Origin: Grimontia hollisae CIP 101886
GTDB lineage: Bacteria > Pseudomonadota > Gammaproteobacteria > Enterobacterales > Vibrionaceae
Assembly (NCBI RefSeq): GCF_000176515.1
Contig: NZ_ADAQ01000010.1
Coordinates: 248,001 to 312,000 of the forward strand
DNA: 64,000 nucleotides
Direction of reading: 5' to 3'
Shown here: one piece after another, positions 57,282-64,000 of the stretch
Layout: each line of letters opens with the position of its first letter
Numbering within the stretch: the first letter of the stretch is position 1
Program-made: the position numbers and the translations under genes
The notes under the pieces: model-generated
Told to the model about the DNA's origin: nothing
The model's database searches: none
What the model saw: the letters and a program-made list of their open reading frames with translations, nothing else

Positions 57282-58745
57282 GTGTCGACAGGGAAGCTAC
57301 CGCCGGCGGCAGATGGATTACAACTCAACTTCTGTAAAACATTGGCGTGTCGAAACTTTGGATTGAGTGATGAGAAGTATTATTTGCTTCAAAATACGGA
57401 TCCATCCCGTCCCGGCCTGGTATGCAGAGAGTGTGGTGCCTTTCCTCCTCTTCTTAACAACCAAGGCGTTATTGAAGAACTTAATCGCCTGAAAAAGCAG
57501 GATGCAGGCAACCTTGCAGCCTGCTTCACAGAAGGCTGCGAAGCGTATGGCAAACCTGTTTTAACTCACCGCGAACACTATCATGCATTTGGCTACAGCG
57601 GTGATCGTCAGCGCTATCGCTGTAAGCACTGTCAGGCGACTTTTGTTGATAAGTGGTCAAATACAAACCAGAAACTGAGCATACAACAACGCCTGTTAGG
57701 CTTGCTGTTTACCGGTCATCCAGTGCGCGAAATTTGCCGTAAACTCCACATCAATCCCAAAACGTTCTACGATCATCTGGAGCAGATCGCTGCACGATGC
57801 CGGAACAAGCTGGCAAGTGTTGACGCCCGCTTTATGCAACTGGCCAAACAACATCCATTGGCCTGCGCATTGACTCCTCTGCAGCCTAACAGCAACAACG
57901 GTGTGCTTTGGCTGACGACAGGCGATGCAAATCACGGTTATGTGCTGCTACAAAACATCAATTATTCCTCGCAAGAAGACAAACCCAAAGATCCTGTTGA
58001 TATGTGTACGGACAATTCACGTCTGGTACCGGACAGTTTTGTACACATCTTGGAATCGCATGAGCCAAATCACACAGATCTGCTGAGCCAGATCAACGCC
58101 AAATACAAGGAAGTGCTTTCCCGCGCCAATGTCGAAGACCTTTACACACGCCCGATCCACATCGACTATCCCTCGAAAGGATGTTTGATCAGGCCACAGT
58201 ATGCCGCCTATGCTCACTACTTGCGGTTACAAGAGCTGACAGACGATTGGGAAAATCTAACCATTTATTTGCCCCAGGAAACGTTGCTCCGCTCTGCCAT
58301 TATCAGTGTGTTCAAAGAGCGTCTGCGCAATAAGCAATGTCATCCGGTGTATGTTGTACAGACACCACAGTGGAAAAAAAGAAACACAATAGAAAATATC
58401 GACATCATGCTACTTAGTTGGTGGCGGGACCGTTGGGCATTTAGCCAACAAGGGGACGAAGCCAAAGCAATTTGCCACTTAGGTCGTGACATAGGTAATG
58501 AAGTAGATTGGTTACAGTGTGCTTCAACAACCGCATTGGAAGAGTATCAAGATCGCTTCCATCATCACTTCCGGTCCCTGATTGATGAACCAAGACGCCG
58601 GTTACGTCCAGGAGGGTTGCTCCCGTTGCTCGATATATTCCGGGCATGGAACAATTTATGTCACCTAAAAAGTGACGGCTTCACACCAGCACAGGCACTC
58701 GGGTTAACACGCCATCCCTATACGCTGGAAAATTTGCTCGCGTAG
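57282..58745 (+). CDS. Zinc-ribbon and helix-turn-helix protein, IS1-transposase-like
   Basis: A 487-residue protein. The N-terminus has two CxxC-type modules: CKTLAC with CREC, and CFTEGC with CKHC (to about residue 120). A helix-turn-helix then follows at about 145-175 (GHPVREICRKLHINPKTFYDHL). The layout resembles InsA plus InsB-like transposases, but the C-terminal half lacks an obvious DDE/DDD triad and no terminal repeats flank the gene, so it may be a domesticated regulator. GAGGAG lies six bases before the GTG at 57282; a GTG at 57237 is also open. It is followed by a terminator. Confidence 0.65.
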   Translation: MSTGKLPPAADGLQLNFCKTLACRNFGLSDEKYYLLQNTDPSRPGLVCRECGAFPPLLNNQGVIEELNRLKKQDAGNLAACFTEGCEAYGKPVLTHREHYHAFGYSGDRQRYRCKHCQATFVDKWSNTNQKLSIQQRLLGLLFTGHPVREICRKLHINPKTFYDHLEQIAARCRNKLASVDARFMQLAKQHPLACALTPLQPNSNNGVLWLTTGDANHGYVLLQNINYSSQEDKPKDPVDMCTDNSRLVPDSFVHILESHEPNHTDLLSQINAKYKEVLSRANVEDLYTRPIHIDYPSKGCLIRPQYAAYAHYLRLQELTDDWENLTIYLPQETLLRSAIISVFKERLRNKQCHPVYVVQTPQWKKRNTIENIDIMLLSWWRDRWAFSQQGDEAKAICHLGRDIGNEVDWLQCASTTALEEYQDRFHHHFRSLIDEPRRRLRPGGLLPLLDIFRAWNNLCHLKSDGFTPAQALGLTRHPYTLENLLA

Positions 58746-58807
58746 TCGTTACAACTCTTAGGGTCTGCTGGCTTTTTACCATCCACAACCTCTGGATGTC
58801 AGGCAGT

Positions 58808-58838
58808 AAAAAAGCGAGCCTCAAATGCTCGCTTTTTT
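58808..58838. terminator. Bidirectional terminator
   Basis: AAAAAAGCGAGC pairs with GCTCGCTTTTTT around seven bases. It lies between the rightward zinc-ribbon gene and the leftward maoP. Confidence 0.9.
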
Positions 58839-58856
58839 GTTTTGACATTATAGATG

Positions 58857-59186
58857 TTACTCGTCAGCTTCAAGATCAGAGTAATCTTCACTCGCGCTAC
58901 TGCGGGAAGTGGAGCAAAGATTGTAGACGACATGTTTGTGGTTGATCTCTTTCAGATACTTCAACCAGCAAAGAGCGTAGCTTGATTCAGCCGCACGACG
59001 CCCCTTCACTTCGTCAACAAACTTTTGCTGCTCTTCGTCTTGTGGGACCATGGTACCATCGAACAATGCCTTCATAGTACGGCCACAGCTTTCCAATAGT
59101 TGTGCTTCTTTGATGGTAAAATACCCTGAACGAGCAAAACCTTTTGGAAAATGCTTGTCATCAAAAAACTTTTGACCACTAAACAT
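58857..59186 (-). CDS. maoP: Macrodomain Ori organisation protein MaoP
   Basis: A 109-residue protein of the DUF413/YifE family. The N-terminal FFDDKHFPKGFARSGYFTIKEAQLLE (read as DDKHFPKGFARSGYFTIKEA) matches E. coli MaoP closely. MaoP acts with the maoS site to constrain DNA mobility in the Ori macrodomain. The acidic C-terminal tail is longer than in E. coli. The gap to the right is 651 bases and could carry a site of the maoS type, which I cannot identify. Confidence 0.88.
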   Translation of the reverse strand: MFSGQKFFDDKHFPKGFARSGYFTIKEAQLLESCGRTMKALFDGTMVPQDEEQQKFVDEVKGRRAAESSYALCWLKYLKEINHKHVVYNLCSTSRSSASEDYSDLEADE

Positions 59187-59837
59187 TATTTAGCTCCTTA
59201 ACAAATTCGTGCCTTATTCTTCATTAAACCACTAAGGTGTAAAGCAAAATATTGTTGAACTGACGATTAAGAAATTTAATTCTTAATGCGGTTTATAGCG
59301 GTGATTTCGAATTCTGTCGAGTTTTATCTAGATAAACTTTGACTAATTTCATCAAAGGTAGCGGAGAGGCTATATCACGTCGAGATGGTCAAAAAGCAAC
59401 CTATTGTAATAGTGCAAAAAATGTCAGTGCCTAGCCATTTTCTTAACCACTATCCCCTAGAAAACTTTCCCTATTTCCTTCGCATCATTAGCCAAAAATT
59501 AGGCCTTACATCGCATTTTTACTGCATTACAGCCCGATAACAATCGCACGCGGACACAGGAAAAAACGCTGTTATCCTTTCATCTTCAAATGCGTAAGGT
59601 TTTGCCTACAGCTATCGAAAACTTTCATCGATGGCAGTGAATTTTTTCGTTTTATTTATTTGTAATATAGGAACTATGCTTGTTTGGAATTGGTGTCATA
59701 GTCATGCCAATAAAACATCATCAATAAGTCACAATACATCGGCTATATTTTCAAAGACATCGACTGACGCAATGTTAACGCGTTTGTTAAAACCAGAATC
59801 TATTCCGACGCATTGATAAACGAACAAGGTATAAATA
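59187..59837. other. Long non-coding region upstream of maoP
   Basis: 651 bases without a convincing gene. Open frames (such as one near 59631) lack ribosome sites and normal composition. The region holds the maoP promoter and perhaps the promoter for the small basic protein at 59838. Confidence 0.4.
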
Positions 59838-59999
59838 ATGGCCAAGTGGGAACAGTGGCTGAGAGACGACACAAAGCGCAAAGAGAAGTTTCATTCTAAA
59901 TTCCACGATGAATTCGATGATCGACAACGTGGCAAAAAGGCACGTCGCAAGACGCGTCCTGGTCGTTCACTTCAAGAGGATTATTACCCGTTCGATTGA
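59838..59999 (+). CDS. Small basic hypothetical protein, 53 residues
   Basis: A charged, soluble 53-residue protein. It begins MAKWEQWLRDD, has a Lys/Arg-rich middle (KKARRKTRPGR) and ends in EDYYPFD. Its composition suggests nucleic-acid or ribosome binding. AAGG lies ten bases before the ATG, and a terminator follows the stop by 13 bases. Small proteins of this type occur in vibrios, but I cannot name a function. Confidence 0.65.
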   Translation: MAKWEQWLRDDTKRKEKFHSKFHDEFDDRQRGKKARRKTRPGRSLQEDYYPFD

Positions 60000-60011
60000 T
60001 GCATTGATGTG

Positions 60012-60047
60012 AAAAAGCCAGCGTTTTTAACGCTGGCTTTGTTGTTT
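60012..60047 (+). terminator. Terminator of the small basic protein gene
   Basis: AAAGCCAGCG pairs with CGCTGGCTTT around seven bases and is followed by a T-rich tail. The A-run on the other side lets it also serve nagZ, which converges here. Confidence 0.85.
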
Positions 60048-60098
60048 CAAACGACTGGTATTCCAATGTGGAACATGGCAAATCATCTGCCTGCCGAC

Positions 60099-61103
60099 TT
60101 ACTCTTGCTTTTCCTGCCACTCGACATGAAAGGCCTCGATGCGTTTTTGGGCTTCTCGCCACCTTTCAGTCCCTTGCAACTCTTTTACGCTGAAATGCTT
60201 TTTCTTGGCTAAATTGACCGCTTGTGGTACCTCAATGATTGGCAGGTTGTCGAGGGCTTCAATAGAAGACTGGCGGTTGTTGCAAAGTAGCAGCATATCG
60301 CAACCTGCGGCTAAAGATTGCTTACAACGTTCTGCCGGGCCGCCCATCACGGTCGCGCCTTCCATGCTCAGGTCGTCTGAGAATACAATCCCTTTAAAGC
60401 CAAGTTGTTCACGGAGAACCCGCTTCAGCCAGTAAGGCGAACCACTGGCTGGCAAATCGTCATAGTGGGGATAAATCACGTGCGCTGGCATCATGGCATC
60501 CAACACGCCAGCCTCTATCTGGGCAGTAAAAATCGCCATGTCCTGCTCGAATAGGTTGTCACGCTCATCTTTCGGACTTTCAACGTGTGAGTCAGCAATC
60601 ACGGCACCGTGCCCGGGGAAGTGTTTGCCGGTAGTCGCCATCCCAGCTTCTTTCATGCCTTTCATGAACGCGGTGGAGTAGCGAATCACCGTATCATTAT
60701 CCTCACCAAACGCCCGGCTGCCAATCGCTTTACAGTCAAAGCCGCGATCCAGCACAGGGGCAAAACTGATGTCGATATCATGGGCCATCAGCTCTGCTGC
60801 CATCAGCCAGCCTGATTCCTGGGCAATGGCCAGACCGTCGCGCATTTGTGCATAAGATTGCGCCGGTGGGATCAGCGTGAACTGTTCGCGAAAGCGTTGA
60901 ACACGTCCCCCCTCCTGATCGACACCAATCAAAATTGGCCGTTTCGCTGCTTTTCGGATAGCGGTGGTCAACGCAGCCAACTGTTGGCTGTCGTGGTAAT
61001 TGCGGGCAAAAAGAATGACACCGCCAACGGTCGGGTGTTGTAACAACTCACGCTCTTCTGCGCTGAGTTCGCCCCCTTCAACATCCAGCCACAATGGGCC
61101 CAT
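60099..61103 (-). CDS. nagZ: Beta-N-acetylhexosaminidase NagZ
   Basis: A 334-residue glycoside hydrolase family 3 enzyme. In the cytoplasm it removes N-acetylglucosamine from anhydro-muropeptides during cell-wall recycling. The KHFPGHG motif with the catalytic His/Asp loop (about residues 160-175, [14 protein letters not shown]) and the nucleophile Asp in [10 protein letters not shown] are intact. AGGAG lies before the ATG. It is divergent from anmK, which acts on the next product. Confidence 0.95.
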   Translation of the reverse strand: MGPLWLDVEGGELSAEERELLQHPTVGGVILFARNYHDSQQLAALTTAIRKAAKRPILIGVDQEGGRVQRFREQFTLIPPAQSYAQMRDGLAIAQESGWLMAAELMAHDIDISFAPVLDRGFDCKAIGSRAFGEDNDTVIRYSTAFMKGMKEAGMATTGKHFPGHGAVIADSHVESPKDERDNLFEQDMAIFTAQIEAGVLDAMMPAHVIYPHYDDLPASGSPYWLKRVLREQLGFKGIVFSDDLSMEGATVMGGPAERCKQSLAAGCDMLLLCNNRQSSIEALDNLPIIEVPQAVNLAKKKHFSVKELQGTERWREAQKRIEAFHVEWQEKQE

Positions 61104-61254
61104 GGTTCGCTCCTGTTTGTTTTACTCATTGTTTCAACCGACATATTACGCTGACACGCACACTCTAGAAAGCTAATCCCCGGAATTTAATACCCTCTTT
61201 TCACTCTCTGTGAGAGACTGAGGGAAAACCAAGGTACACAGGTAAACTGAAAAC

Positions 61255-62349
61255 ATGTATATCGGCATTATGTCCGGCACCAGTCTCGATGGTATTGATA
61301 TTGTCGCGGCTTCTTTTTCTAACGCCGGTGTTGCACTGCACCATCAGGCTATGTATCCCTTTCATGAAGCACTGAAAGAACAATTGATTGCGCTCAGCCA
61401 GGGTGCTCCCGTTACACTCGAGGAAATCGGTACGATTGACCATTTTCTGGGGAAAACCTATGCCCAATCGGTTAACCGTTTCCTACAGGAAAACGCGCTG
61501 GAAGCCCGTGCTATTACAGCCATTGGCTGCCACGGACAAACTGTGTTTCATAAACCGACAGGCCCAATGCCCTTTACGATGCAACTGGGCGATGCCAACC
61601 TGATTGCGGCATTGACAGGCATTACGACCGTCGCTGACTTCCGCCGCAAAGACATGGCACTTGGTGGGCAAGGCGCCCCCTTGGTTCCTGCATTTCACCA
61701 GTATCTTTTTGGCATGAAAGACACCACAACAGTGGTACTTAACATTGGCGGCATTGCCAATATCTCCGTGCTTTCACCGGGCAATCCTGTTGTAGGTTAC
61801 GATACCGGCCCGGGCAATATGCTGATGGACAGTTGGGTCCACCAACATCTCGGCAAGCCCTACGACAAAGACGGTGCTTGGGCAGCGAGCGGGGCGACAA
61901 ATCAAGCCCTGCTGCGTCAAATGCTCAGTGATGATTATTTTGCGCTTCCAGCACCGAAAAGTACCGGACGCGAATTGTTTAACCACCGTTGGCTGGAAGC
62001 CCAGCTCAACCGGTTCAACGAGTCAGTGAAACCTGAGGATGTGCAAGCTACTCTGCTCGCCTTCACAGCCCATTCTATTGCAAATGATGTGCGCCGCTTT
62101 GGGCAAGGCGAGGTATTGGTATGTGGCGGTGGAGCCAGAAACAACGCCTTAATGGCTGCGCTTCAAGCCTTGTTGCCAGACTGGCAAGTGATGACGACAG
62201 ATGACAAAGGCGTTGATGGCGATTCTTTGGAAGCACTGGCATTTGCCTGGCTGGCACAGCAAGCCCTTGAAGGAAAACCAGGTAACCTGCCCGATGTCAC
62301 CGGCGCCAGTCGCCCATGCAGGCTTGGCGCCATCTATTACCCGGATTAA
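61255..62349 (+). CDS. anmK: Anhydro-N-acetylmuramic acid kinase
   Basis: A 364-residue ASKHA-fold kinase. It opens the 1,6-anhydro ring of anhydro-MurNAc and phosphorylates it to MurNAc-6-phosphate, returning it to the amino-sugar pool. The start YIGIMSGTSLDGID, the GCHGQTVFHKP motif and the GPGNMLMDSW motif are typical. It is divergent from nagZ across 151 bases and ends four bases from the convergent EAL gene. Confidence 0.95.
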   Translation: MYIGIMSGTSLDGIDIVAASFSNAGVALHHQAMYPFHEALKEQLIALSQGAPVTLEEIGTIDHFLGKTYAQSVNRFLQENALEARAITAIGCHGQTVFHKPTGPMPFTMQLGDANLIAALTGITTVADFRRKDMALGGQGAPLVPAFHQYLFGMKDTTTVVLNIGGIANISVLSPGNPVVGYDTGPGNMLMDSWVHQHLGKPYDKDGAWAASGATNQALLRQMLSDDYFALPAPKSTGRELFNHRWLEAQLNRFNESVKPEDVQATLLAFTAHSIANDVRRFGQGEVLVCGGGARNNALMAALQALLPDWQVMTTDDKGVDGDSLEALAFAWLAQQALEGKPGNLPDVTGASRPCRLGAIYYPD

Positions 62350-62353
62350 TTGA

Positions 62354-64000
62354 TTATCCCGATTGCGCACCAAAGCGGTTTGACCTTTTAAGGACAACCG
62401 GCACCTGGTGCGCTGTCCGCTTCAGGTATAACAGGTACTGGCTGAAACTGAGAGGTCGTGAATAGTGATAACCTTGGGCAATATCGACGCCATAGCGTTT
62501 CAGCACCGAGGCCGTTTCCAAATCTTCCACCCCTTCTGCCACTACCATCAAACCCAACGATTTGGCCATTTCAGTCGTAGCACGGACAATGTTCTGTTTA
62601 CGCGGACTGTTGGTCAGGGTTTTAATAAAGCTCCGGTCAATTTTTAACTCAGTAAATGGTAACTGTGACAAGTAGGTCAGCGACGAGTAGCCCGTGCCAT
62701 AATCATCAATCGACACTTCAATATCATACTCTGATAGACGGTCGATAACTTCATGCAGGCTATCGTAGTCTGACACCATGGTTGACTCTGTCAGCTCCAG
62801 GGAAAGTGTTCCTGTCGGCACATGGTACTTCTGGGCGATATCAGCGATTCTATCAACCAGATTGGGAATAACGATATCAGATGCACTGACATTGATAGAC
62901 AGCCGACGGCTAAAACCCAGCTCAATCAGTTTACTTTGCTGGTAAAAAGCACGCTTAATAACCCAAAGCGTTAAGTCATTAATCAGCCCCACCTCTTCCG
63001 CCAATTTGACGAAAACCTCCGGTGAAACCTGGCCATACTTCGGGTGATCCCATCGCAGCAATACTTCTGAACCATGAATTGACCCTGTGCGCAAATCTAC
63101 TTGTGGCTGGTGATACAGTTCCAGTTCATCTCTCTCGATGGCTTTTTTCAGATCAGACACCAACGACATATTTAGCGTTCGATTAAAACTGTTCAACGAA
63201 TCATAGGTATTGAGACGCTTTTCTATTGGTGATGTTTCCGCCACCGCCTGCATCGCTTTGCGCAGTAACGTGTCATGTTGATTTCCATCTTTGGGGAATT
63301 CGCTTGAACCAATCGTGCCCTGAGTACGAATGCTGAGATCACTAAGCTCGACGTCGTTGTCGACCTCATCAAGCACACTTGCCAATAACAGTTTTATTTT
63401 CGCTTTTTCCGTCGATAACACCACAAAGCCAAACAGCCCATCATTGATGCAGGCAATACGGTGTGTGCGATCATCACCGCTTTCCAACACCTGTACAGTA
63501 TCGCAATCCAGTGAATGATGCAGGCGATCGCACACTTCACCGATGAAGACTTTTTTTTGCTGTGAAGACATATAAGGCGCCAGAGAGTTAAATCTGTCTA
63601 TCTGAAAGCAGCACAGGGTGAACGCACGGTTGCGGTCTATCAGGTTATCCATCACCAAGGAAAGAACATTAACATTAGGCGTGGCAGACACCGTGTCATG
63701 GGTCATTTGATACACCGATTGCTCCCGTTGCTGACGGAAACGCTCTGCCAACGCCAAGGCCATAAACATCACCGCGGTGACGTTGCCCAACATAAAGGCG
63801 TAGCGGGACGCCAGAGAATATTCAATGGTGCCGGTGATCAAAAGTGGCGGGAAAATGCCCGATATCACCAAGGGTATCCAAGAGAAAGTGAACATAGGGC
63901 TCCACTTCTGTGCCATCGTCCAACGTTTCCATACCAGTATGCCGATGAGGAGATAAAACACCGGTTGGATGGCAATAAGGAAAGTCGCAGCAATATATTC
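62354..64000 (-). CDS. Membrane EAL-domain c-di-GMP phosphodiesterase (N-terminus cut by window)
   Basis: The frame runs off the right edge, so at least 548 residues are visible. Several membrane segments at the N-terminal side (about the first 75 visible residues) are followed by a coiled stretch, a degenerate GGDEF domain (DGLFGF in place of GGDEF) and an EAL domain. The EAL motif reads EVLLR, with the metal and catalytic residues present in NVSAS, LELTES, IDDYGTG, LKID and EGVED. It is likely an active phosphodiesterase, with the GGDEF part serving in regulation or dimerisation. Confidence 0.85.
   Translation of the reverse strand, partial: EYIAATFLIAIQPVFYLLIGILVWKRWTMAQKWSPMFTFSWIPLVISGIFPPLLITGTIEYSLASRYAFMLGNVTAVMFMALALAERFRQQREQSVYQMTHDTVSATPNVNVLSLVMDNLIDRNRAFTLCCFQIDRFNSLAPYMSSQQKKVFIGEVCDRLHHSLDCDTVQVLESGDDRTHRIACINDGLFGFVVLSTEKAKIKLLLASVLDEVDNDVELSDLSIRTQGTIGSSEFPKDGNQHDTLLRKAMQAVAETSPIEKRLNTYDSLNSFNRTLNMSLVSDLKKAIERDELELYHQPQVDLRTGSIHGSEVLLRWDHPKYGQVSPEVFVKLAEEVGLINDLTLWVIKRAFYQQSKLIELGFSRRLSINVSASDIVIPNLVDRIADIAQKYHVPTGTLSLELTESTMVSDYDSLHEVIDRLSEYDIEVSIDDYGTGYSSLTYLSQLPFTELKIDRSFIKTLTNSPRKQNIVRATTEMAKSLGLMVVAEGVEDLETASVLKRYGVDIAQGYHYSRPLSFSQYLLYLKRTAHQVPVVLKRSNRFGAQSG

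Noticed and set aside
59631-59816. 61-codon rightward frame
   Set aside because: No ribosome site, low-complexity content and no terminator; the small basic protein gene begins after it.
1-64000. CRISPR array, tRNA, rRNA, integrase or insertion-sequence ends
   Set aside because: None was seen on reading through: no regularly spaced repeats, no clover-leaf or rRNA motifs, and no terminal inverted repeats around the transposase-like gene.

Overview
The window reads as a chromosomal segment of a gammaproteobacterium, most likely a member of the Vibrionaceae (Vibrio, Grimontia, Enterovibrio or Photobacterium type). The reasons are an AcfD/SslE-type M60 lipoprotein, the arrangement gcvT-XRE regulator divergent from sdaA-gcvH-gcvP, MaoP, YfcZ/YiiS and DnaJ-related proteins, and a dGTPase very close to the enterobacterial type. 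No rRNA, tRNA or other species marker is present, so the genus is an inference. Genes are dense, mostly begin at ATG with purine-rich ribosome sites, and are often closed by clear hairpin-plus-T terminators.

Layout. 1-4.9 kb: a NYN/LabA nuclease-like protein, a TetR/hydrolase pair sharing an operator motif, a PLP deaminase behind an Lrp regulator, and a small Gate membrane protein. 5.2-12.6 kb: an exported M60 metalloprotease lipoprotein, an orphan TRAP binding protein, an exported leucine-rich-repeat protein and a NIT-domain chemoreceptor. 12.7-19.2 kb: dgt and a TetR-controlled RND efflux pair with two near-identical perfect operator palindromes. 19.2-24.5 kb: a 28-codon membrane micro-ORF and a 1518-residue AcfD/SslE-like protein. 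24.5-27.5 kb: an AT-rich divergent pair encoding a kinase-like protein and an alpha/beta hydrolase with a long Ser/Thr-rich leader, which looks acquired. 27.5-38.3 kb: a nearly complete C-P lyase operon (phnCDEFGHIJKLMN plus phnP, no phnO).

38.6-48 kb: ackA without pta, a TetR regulator, an AMP-forming acyl-CoA ligase, a YfcZ/YiiS protein, a large hybrid histidine kinase with a complete internal phosphorelay and a DnaJ-related protein. 48-55.6 kb: the glycine cleavage/serine deaminase region. gcvT and a cupin-type XRE regulator point left, sdaA-gcvH-gcvP point right, and two TTTCCTATnGGAAA-type palindromes lie between them. 55.7-64 kb: an aspartoacylase-like protein, a XapX protein, a zinc-ribbon/HTH protein of transposase-like appearance, maoP, a small basic protein, nagZ divergent from anmK (peptidoglycan recycling), and the 3' part of a membrane EAL phosphodiesterase cut by the window edge.

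Together the genes cover phosphonate use as a phosphorus source, linked serine and glycine catabolism, cell-wall recycling, drug efflux and surface or secreted hydrolases. The best candidates for something not yet described are the AT-rich kinase/hydrolase pair, the paired M60 lipoproteins, the micro-ORF after the efflux operon, and the shared operator motifs.
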